This document shows positions 50,145 through 55,589 of a DNA stretch of 55,589 nt, one piece after another. Source of the DNA: Bacillota bacterium (lineage in GTDB: Bacteria; Bacillota; Clostridia; Oscillospirales; Ruminococcaceae); assembly GCA_023458875.1 (NCBI GenBank), contig JAEWXO010000059.1, forward strand, positions 1 through 55,589. Reading direction: 5' to 3'. Within the stretch, counting starts at the first letter, position 1. Each line of letters starts with the position of its first letter. The notes under the pieces were generated by a model, which did not search any database, was not told where the DNA came from, and saw only the letters and a program-made list of their open reading frames with translations. The position numbers were made by a program, and so were the translations under genes.

Positions 50145-51755
50145 ATGGAAGATACAGAAGAGTTAGGATTAGGAATATTTAAAGAGGCAAGGAAAGGCTT
50201 CGATAAAGAAGATGTCCTCAAATATACTAACGAATTAACAGCTAAAATCACAGATCTTGAAAAACAGCTCAAAGAAGCAACAGAAAAAGCAGAACAATCA
50301 GAAAAAAATACAGTAGTAAAAGATAATCAGCAGTCAGGTGACCCGGCAGACAAGGCTAAAATAGCAAATCTTGAAAGCGAAATAAAAGCTCTTAACAATA
50401 AAATTAACTCAAGCAGCATTACATTAAAGAAGGTCGAAGAAGCACTGCTGTCAGAAAAGAAGGTACGTCAGAGTGAAAAAATGCTCTATGACGCTGAAAA
50501 GGCAAAGTACACAGAAACAATAAAATCACTTTCAGCTAATGGCGGTGAAAACAAAGAAGGTAATGCTGATAACGGAGAGCTGAGCAAAAAGCTTACGCAG
50601 AAGGATGAGCAGTTAAAGCAAAAAGAAAAAGATCTTATCAGTGCTAAAAAAGCAGTTGCACTGAAGGAGCAGGAAATTGAAGAGCTTAATTCACAGCTTG
50701 CAGATATAAAAGCTCAGCTTGCAGACCTAAAGGAAAATGCCAATAATGCGGATTCAGGCTTTAAAAGCACATTCGATATCGGAAGCGTATTTATTGAAGC
50801 ACAGAATACTGCTAAAAAGATTACAGTTGAAGCTCAGCATGCCGCAGACAAAATGACTGACGAGGCAAAGAAAAAGGCAGATCAGCTTATAAAAGAGGCA
50901 AATGAATATTCTGAAAAAACACTAAAAGAAGCAAATGAAAAATCTGCAGCTATAATAAGTGAGGCTGAAAGCAAAGCAGAAGCAAGAAATAAATCTTCTA
51001 AAGAAAGCAGCGATGAAATGATTGCCAATGCTAAAAAGCAGTCAGAGGAAATCATCGAAAATGCTAAAAAGGAAGTTGCTCAGAAAACAACTGATGTCAA
51101 CAGCAAAGCAACAAGCCTTGATAAAATTTCAGAGGATATCAGAGCAACATTCAGGACTGATCTTGAAAAGCTTCAGGGAAATCTTAAAGACATAACAGAT
51201 ATGATGGCTGTTATAGGAAATGATGTTACAAAAACAGTTAATGACGCAAAGGTAAAAATCGACACATACAGCAAATCAATGTTTGATGCAAAAGCTCTCG
51301 ATGAATTTATAAAGTCACTTCCTAAGACTGAAGAGGTTGCTCAGCCAAAATCCGACAATCAGATTAAAAAGGAAACTCCGGATTCTGCACAGCCTTCAAA
51401 TCAAAACCAGCAGAATAACACAAAACCTCAGGATAAGAAACCTGAAGAAAATTCTGATTACAAAACAAACAAAAAGGTTTCCTGGGCAATGGATGACCTT
51501 GAAGCTCTTACAAAGCAGGTAGAAATGAATTCTTCACCGGAAAACAGTAAGTCAGACAATAATAACAAGGGCAGCGGAAGAAACGCCAATCCTGATGCAT
51601 GGAAAAACGACCTGGAGGCTCTTGCAAAAGAAGCAGAGGTACAGACTAAAAACATACCGCCAAATCAGGCAAATCCTAAACCAAAGGCATCGGATAAATG
51701 GAAAAATGATCTTGCAGCTCTTGCAAAAGAAGCAGAGCTCGGAGATAACGTATAA
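50145..51755 (+). CDS. DivIVA-like coiled-coil protein with C-terminal WxxDLxAL repeats
   Basis: 536 residues, soluble, highly charged. The N-terminus (IFKEARKGFDKEDVLKYTNELTAKI) resembles the membrane-binding DivIVA/GpsB lipid-anchor region. Long coiled coils follow (~20-75, 85-240, 270-330), including an Ala/Lys/Glu-rich segment with AEAxxxAxKI-type repeats. After a Gln/Asn/Pro-rich linker come three short motifs WxxDLxALxKxxE, starting at W447, W486 and W519, likely docking sites. Its place behind the division cluster suggests polar or septal scaffolding. GAAAAGGAG lies upstream with a spacing of ~10. Confidence 0.85.
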   Translation: MEDTEELGLGIFKEARKGFDKEDVLKYTNELTAKITDLEKQLKEATEKAEQSEKNTVVKDNQQSGDPADKAKIANLESEIKALNNKINSSSITLKKVEEALLSEKKVRQSEKMLYDAEKAKYTETIKSLSANGGENKEGNADNGELSKKLTQKDEQLKQKEKDLISAKKAVALKEQEIEELNSQLADIKAQLADLKENANNADSGFKSTFDIGSVFIEAQNTAKKITVEAQHAADKMTDEAKKKADQLIKEANEYSEKTLKEANEKSAAIISEAESKAEARNKSSKESSDEMIANAKKQSEEIIENAKKEVAQKTTDVNSKATSLDKISEDIRATFRTDLEKLQGNLKDITDMMAVIGNDVTKTVNDAKVKIDTYSKSMFDAKALDEFIKSLPKTEEVAQPKSDNQIKKETPDSAQPSNQNQQNNTKPQDKKPEENSDYKTNKKVSWAMDDLEALTKQVEMNSSPENSKSDNNNKGSGRNANPDAWKNDLEALAKEAEVQTKNIPPNQANPKPKASDKWKNDLAALAKEAELGDNV

Positions 51756-51762
51756 TATAATT

Positions 51763-51802
51763 ATATTTTCAGGAAACTGTTTAAACGGTTTCCTGAAAAT
51801 TT
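51763..51802 (+). terminator. Terminator-like hairpin after the DivIVA-like gene
   Basis: TTTTCAGGAAAC / GTTTCCTGAAAA around TGTTTAAACG. The T run downstream is weak. Confidence 0.6.
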
Positions 51803-51847
51803 ATGCTGTGCAAAATGATTTTATAATATACAGAAGAGATGATTATA

Positions 51848-52408
51848 ATGGAAAATGTCATAAAAATGAAAACAGACGAAATAGGAAAATATGCATCAAG
51901 CTTAAAAACCGGTGACAAAGTACTGCTTTCCGGCTATGTGTATACTTCCCGTGATGCAGCTCACAAAAGAATAAAGGCTCTTATCGACGAGGGCAAACCA
52001 CTGCCTTATGACCTTAAAGGTGCTGTCATTTACTATGCCGGACCTACTCCCGCAAAGGAAGGACAGCCTATCGGCTCCTGCGGGCCTACAACATCAGGGA
52101 GAATGGACAAGTTCGCACCTGAATTTCTCGATATGGGACTTGCGGCAATGATAGGAAAGGGCGAGAGAAGTGAGGCTGTAAGGGATGCTGTCGTAAGAAA
52201 CAAAGCAGTTTATTTCTGTGCTGTTGGCGGTGCCGGGGCACTGGCAGCAAGCTGTATAAAGAGCTGTGAGGTTATTGCGTTTGAGGATCTTGGGTGTGAG
52301 TCGGTAAAGCGGCTGTATATTGAAGACTTTCCTCTTATCGTTGCAAATGATTCCTCAGGACGTGATATTTTTTCTGAGGGACGAAAAAAATACTGCATTA
52401 AAGAATGA
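51848..52408 (+). CDS. Class I fumarate hydratase / tartrate dehydratase beta subunit
   Basis: 186 residues from ATG 51848. It matches the C-terminal (beta) half of the oxygen-sensitive [4Fe-4S] hydratases: GAVIYYAGPTPAKEGQPIGSCGPTTSGRMD, MIGKG and KSCEVIAFEDLGCES. In many anaerobes alpha and beta subunits are adjacent genes; here no alpha subunit is in the window. It would have to pair with a distant gene to form a working iron-sulphur enzyme converting fumarate and malate (or tartrate to oxaloacetate). Confidence 0.9.
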   Translation: MENVIKMKTDEIGKYASSLKTGDKVLLSGYVYTSRDAAHKRIKALIDEGKPLPYDLKGAVIYYAGPTPAKEGQPIGSCGPTTSGRMDKFAPEFLDMGLAAMIGKGERSEAVRDAVVRNKAVYFCAVGGAGALAASCIKSCEVIAFEDLGCESVKRLYIEDFPLIVANDSSGRDIFSEGRKKYCIKE

Positions 52409-52419
52409 ATAAACCAAAT

Positions 52420-52448
52420 AAAAAACGTCTGTTAAAGGACGTTTTTTC
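52420..52448 (+). terminator. Terminator after the fumarase beta subunit gene
   Basis: AAAAAACGTC / GACGTTTTTT with an 8-nt loop TGTTAAAG and a T run. Confidence 0.85.
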
Positions 52449-52467
52449 AATATCCGATCATTTTTTC

Positions 52468-52566
52468 GTTGCTATTTAACCATATATTCCCGAAGGTGCA
52501 TGGCTACTGGAAAGACCTGTTCGCTTACGCAGAGGCGAAACTCCTGTAAAAATTATTAACTCAACC
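52468..52566. repeat. Dispersed two-hairpin repeat, copy 5, inverted relative to copy 4
   Basis: Begins GTTGCTATTTAACCATAT and continues CCGAAGGT...GGAAAGACCTGTTCGCTTACGCAGA...ACTCCTG, colinear with the reverse complement of copy 4. Its stems are less complete. The opposite orientation shows that the family is not tied to a transcription direction. Confidence 0.75.
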
Positions 52567-52654
52567 GTATTTGCTGAATAATAATATTCTTTTTAATATA
52601 ATCAGAAATAAAATAACGTTAATAAATTTATACGGATAATTCATAAAATTAACC

Positions 52655-52683
52655 TTGACAATCAGGAATATATATTGTATTAT
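52655..52683 (+). promoter_or_regulatory. Promoter of nrdDG
   Basis: TTGACA, 17-nt spacer, TATTAT. Candidate NrdR boxes overlap the -10/start region and the leader. Confidence 0.7.
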
Positions 52684-52684
52684 T

Positions 52685-52731
52685 ATATACAACATATGGC
52701 CGATTAGCTTTATGTGCATACAATATATTGA
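52685..52731 (+). promoter_or_regulatory. Candidate NrdR operator (two boxes)
   Basis: ATACAACATAT and ATACAATATATTG, with first bases 31 bp apart, i.e. three helical turns. The second is close to the NrdR-box pattern ACACAATATATTGT. Paired boxes at this spacing upstream of nrd genes are the standard arrangement. No nrdR gene is in the window. Confidence 0.5.
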
Positions 52732-52745
52732 GGAGTTGTGCTTGT

Positions 52746-54875
52746 ATGAAGGTTCAAAAAAGAGACGGAAGAGTAGCCGAATACGATAAAACAAAGATAG
52801 TTACCGCAATCAGAAAGGCAAATGCCGAGGTATCTGATTCAGAAAAAGCAGATGACAGGATCATTTGTGATATTGTTGAGTATGTCGAAAAATTTGCAAG
52901 AGATAAGCTTCTGAACGTTGAAACAATACAGGATATGATCGAAAGCCGGCTTGTTGCACAGGACAAATATATACTGGCAAAAAAATACATTATTTATCGT
53001 TATCAGCGGGCATTGCTCAGAAAAGTCAATACGACTGACGAATCTATATTAAAGCTTATAAAAAATGAAAACAAAGAGCTTGCAGAGGAAAATTCAAATA
53101 AAAACACTATACTTGCTTCAACACAGAGAGACTATATTGCCGGTGAGGTGTCAAGAGATCTTACAAAAAGACTTTTGCTCCCTGAGTATATTTCAATGGC
53201 ACATGAGCAGGGAATGATACATTTTCACGATTCGGATTACTTCGTTCAGCCTATTTTTAACTGTTGCCTGATAAATATAGGTGACATGCTTGATAACGGA
53301 ACGGTTATGAACGGCAAAATGATAGAGTCACCAAAGAGCTTTCAGGTGGCATGTACAGTAATGACTCAGATTATTGCTGCTGTTGCAAGCAATCAATACG
53401 GTGGCCAGTCTGTTGGTATGATTCACCTTGGAAAATATCTTCGCAGAAGTCATGATAAATACATAAAAGAGATGCATGAGAAGTTCGGCGATGAGCTTGA
53501 TGAGAAAACAATTGAGGATATCGTTTCCGTAAGGGTTTATGACGAGCTTAAGTCAGGTGTGCAGACAATACAGTATCAGATAAACACACTGATGACTACA
53601 AACGGACAGGCACCGTTTGTAACGTTGTTTCTGCATCTGGATGAAAATGACGAATACATAAAAGAAAATTCAATGATAATTGAAGAAATATTAAGACAGC
53701 GTCTTGAAGGAACGAAAAATGATGCAGGCGTGTATGTTACACCTGCCTTTCCAAAGCTTATTTACCTTCTTGATGAAAGTAACTGTCTTAAAGGCGGAAA
53801 ATATGATTACATTACGAAGCTTGCAGTGAAATGTTCTTCAAAGAGAATGTACCCGGACTATATTTCGGCTAAAAAAATGAAAGAAAACTATGAAGGAAAC
53901 GTGTTCAGCTGTATGGGCTGCAGAAGCTTCCTTTCACCATGGAAGGACAGCAACGGTAATTTTAAGTTTGAAGGACGTTTCAACCAGGGTGTTGTAAGTA
54001 TAAACCTTCCTCAGATAGGAATAATAGCAGGACACGATGAAGAAAAGTTCTGGAGGCTCTTTGACGAACGTCTGGAGATCTGTTTTAAAGCGCTTATGTG
54101 CAGGCACAAGGCACTCGAAGGAACGCTTTCAGATGTAAGCCCTATTCACTGGCAGTATGGTGCAATAGCAAGACTTAAAAAAGGCGAAAAGATTGATCCG
54201 CTTCTTCATGGCGGATATTCAAGTATTTCACTTGGATATATAGGTCTTTATGAGCTCACAAAGCTTGTAAAGGGAGTAAGCCACACAACGCCTGAGGGTT
54301 CAGAGTTTGCCATTGCCGTTATGAACCACATGAGAGAGAAAACCGATAAGTGGAGAGAGCAGACAGGTATAGGATTTGCTTTATACGGAACTCCTGCTGA
54401 AACACTTTGCTACAGATTTGCAAGGATTGACAGAGAGAGATTCGGTGTAATAAAAGACATTACCGACAAGGGCTATTACACAAATTCATATCATGTTGAT
54501 GTACGTGAAAAAATAAATGCGTTTGAAAAATTCCGGTTTGAAAGTCAGTTCCAGAAGATTTCATCCGGTGGTTCAATCTCATATGTAGAAATCCCTAACA
54601 TGCTTCATAACCTTGAGGCAATGGAGGATATTGTACGTTTTATCTATGACAATATTCAGTATGCAGAGTTTAATACAAAGTCTGATTATTGCCATGTATG
54701 CGGATTTGACGGAGAGATTATTGTAAATGATGATAATGAGTGGGAATGCCCTCAGTGTCATAACAAGGACCATGCAAAAATGAATGTTACAAGAAGGACA
54801 TGCGGATACCTTGGTGAGAATTTCTGGAACAATGGAAAGACAAAGGAAATAAAGGAAAGGGTACTGCATTTATGA
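52746..54875 (+). CDS. nrdD: Anaerobic ribonucleoside-triphosphate reductase (class III)
   Basis: 709 residues from ATG 52746, with GAGGAG ~10 nt upstream. The N-terminal ATP-cone (MKVQKRDGRVAEYDKTKI...) gives allosteric activity control. The body is the ten-stranded barrel. A zinc site C-H-V-C...C-P-Q-C near the end and the glycyl-radical motif RRTCGYLG at the C-terminus are intact. It makes deoxynucleotides under strict anoxia and requires the radical-SAM activase encoded next. Confidence 0.97.
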   Translation: MKVQKRDGRVAEYDKTKIVTAIRKANAEVSDSEKADDRIICDIVEYVEKFARDKLLNVETIQDMIESRLVAQDKYILAKKYIIYRYQRALLRKVNTTDESILKLIKNENKELAEENSNKNTILASTQRDYIAGEVSRDLTKRLLLPEYISMAHEQGMIHFHDSDYFVQPIFNCCLINIGDMLDNGTVMNGKMIESPKSFQVACTVMTQIIAAVASNQYGGQSVGMIHLGKYLRRSHDKYIKEMHEKFGDELDEKTIEDIVSVRVYDELKSGVQTIQYQINTLMTTNGQAPFVTLFLHLDENDEYIKENSMIIEEILRQRLEGTKNDAGVYVTPAFPKLIYLLDESNCLKGGKYDYITKLAVKCSSKRMYPDYISAKKMKENYEGNVFSCMGCRSFLSPWKDSNGNFKFEGRFNQGVVSINLPQIGIIAGHDEEKFWRLFDERLEICFKALMCRHKALEGTLSDVSPIHWQYGAIARLKKGEKIDPLLHGGYSSISLGYIGLYELTKLVKGVSHTTPEGSEFAIAVMNHMREKTDKWREQTGIGFALYGTPAETLCYRFARIDRERFGVIKDITDKGYYTNSYHVDVREKINAFEKFRFESQFQKISSGGSISYVEIPNMLHNLEAMEDIVRFIYDNIQYAEFNTKSDYCHVCGFDGEIIVNDDNEWECPQCHNKDHAKMNVTRRTCGYLGENFWNNGKTKEIKERVLHL

Positions 54876-54876
54876 T

Positions 54877-55407
54877 ATGAATTATTCTGAAATAAAAAGC
54901 TGCGATGTCGCAAACGGACCCGGAGTAAGAGTGTCGTTATTTGTAAGCGGATGCACACATCACTGCAAGGGCTGCTTTAATTCCAAAGCGTGGGATTTCA
55001 ATTTCGGCAGGCTGTTTGACGTTGAGGCAGAAAATCTTATAACTGACGCATTGAGTCCGGATTACATAAAAGGGCTGTCATTGCTTGGCGGAGAACCGTT
55101 TGAATATCAGAATCAGAAGGCACTCGTTCCGTTTATTGAAAAATTAAAGCGGGGGTATCCTGATAAGAGTATATGGTGCTATACCGGCTATGATTTTGAC
55201 AGGGATATAAAGGGAAGTATGCTTTATAAATATCCGGAAACAGAAAGATTTCTTTCACTTATAGACGTTATTGTTGACGGTCAGTTTATAGAGAGCAAAA
55301 AAAATCTGTCACTTCGTTTCCGTGGCTCGTCCAATCAGCGCATAATTGACGTAAAAAAGTCATTGGGCACAGGTGAAACGGTAGTTCTTGACGAATACAA
55401 TACATAA
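54877..55407 (+). CDS. nrdG: Anaerobic ribonucleotide reductase activating protein
   Basis: 176 residues. The radical-SAM cluster motif is modified at the second spacing as in NrdG: C-T-H-H-C-K-G-C, followed by LLGGEPFEYQNQ. It generates the glycyl radical on NrdD. It begins 1 bp after the nrdD stop codon; the ribosome site is poor, which suggests translational coupling. Confidence 0.96.
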   Translation: MNYSEIKSCDVANGPGVRVSLFVSGCTHHCKGCFNSKAWDFNFGRLFDVEAENLITDALSPDYIKGLSLLGGEPFEYQNQKALVPFIEKLKRGYPDKSIWCYTGYDFDRDIKGSMLYKYPETERFLSLIDVIVDGQFIESKKNLSLRFRGSSNQRIIDVKKSLGTGETVVLDEYNT

Positions 55408-55411
55408 AAAC

Positions 55412-55458
55412 TTATGCCGTACCGCGAAAATAACTATGCGGTACGGCATTTTTTATAT
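55412..55458 (+). terminator. Terminator after nrdG
   Basis: 12-bp perfect stem ATGCCGTACCGC / GCGGTACGGCAT and a T run. Confidence 0.92.
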
Positions 55459-55555
55459 ACTAATCTCAAACTTCGCACATCAAAAATAATTTCACATCTT
55501 GAAAATTCAAGGGTTCTCACAGTATAAAATAGCTTTTAATCGACAAACCACGTAG

Positions 55556-55589
55556 CATAACGGAACGCATAAATGCGTTCCCTACATTG
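55556..55589. repeat. Palindromic repeat at the right edge (possibly truncated)
   Basis: GGAACGCAT-AA-ATGCGTTCC is a 9-bp perfect stem; GTAG (55549-55552) and CTAC outside it could extend the pairing. It differs in sequence from the two-hairpin repeat family. The full extent is cut by the window end. Confidence 0.55.

Overview
The window looks like a chromosome segment from a low-GC, Gram-positive anaerobe of the Clostridia, most likely an Oscillospiraceae (Ruminococcus-like) bacterium. The evidence is AT-rich intergenic DNA with sigma-A type TTGACA/TATAAT promoters, strong AGGAGG-type ribosome sites, an oxygen-sensitive class III ribonucleotide reductase (NrdD/NrdG), tRNA-dependent amidation with a GatB-AspRS fusion, PASTA-domain envelope proteins and a DNPR-motif (meso-diaminopimelate) MurE. 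The placement is inferred from gene content; no rRNA or tRNA gene is visible.

Left part (1-12.6 kb): a minus-strand cluster of two membrane GGDEF paralogues and an edge-truncated cytidine-deaminase-like protein with a low-complexity MYQQQPPVNN repeat tail. Then on the plus strand come an ACT protein with homoserine dehydrogenase, a tight operon of two M42 peptidases with a GNAT protein and an aluminium-resistance/methionine gamma-lyase family PLP enzyme, and two zinc-ribbon membrane proteins, one of them a probable pseudokinase with PASTA repeats.

Middle part (12.6-30.6 kb): a probable 6S RNA, a DUF1292 protein and a 1.2-kb transcription unit with no long ORF that carries an array of near-identical Shine-Dalgarno/AUG/stop micro-ORFs. 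The minus-strand dnaG-rpoD-Rrf2 group follows, then YigZ, L31, a phosphohexomutase, a HAD phosphatase, an acyl-CoA ligase and gatC-gatA-gatB/aspS. An unusual one-piece two-component protein (receiver, OmpR winged helix, histidine kinase) lies just before the str operon.

Right part (30.6-55.6 kb): rpsL-rpsG-fusA-tuf, coaX, then a division and cell-wall (dcw) cluster: rsmH, ftsL-like, PASTA-PBP, murE, mraY, ftsW, murG, murA, divIB, ftsZ. murF, murD, murC and murB are absent from it. After that come a structured leader RNA in front of a DivIVA-like coiled-coil protein, an orphan class I fumarase beta subunit, and nrdD-nrdG behind candidate NrdR boxes. A family of about 100-140 bp dispersed palindromic repeats, with two conserved hairpins whose stems vary in a compensatory way, sits in at least five intergenic gaps.

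The most unusual signals are the micro-ORF array RNA (13.5-14.7 kb), the fused response regulator-kinase with a perfect palindrome upstream, the three-way-junction leader at 50.0 kb, the cytidine-deaminase-like repeat protein at the left edge and the covarying dispersed repeats.
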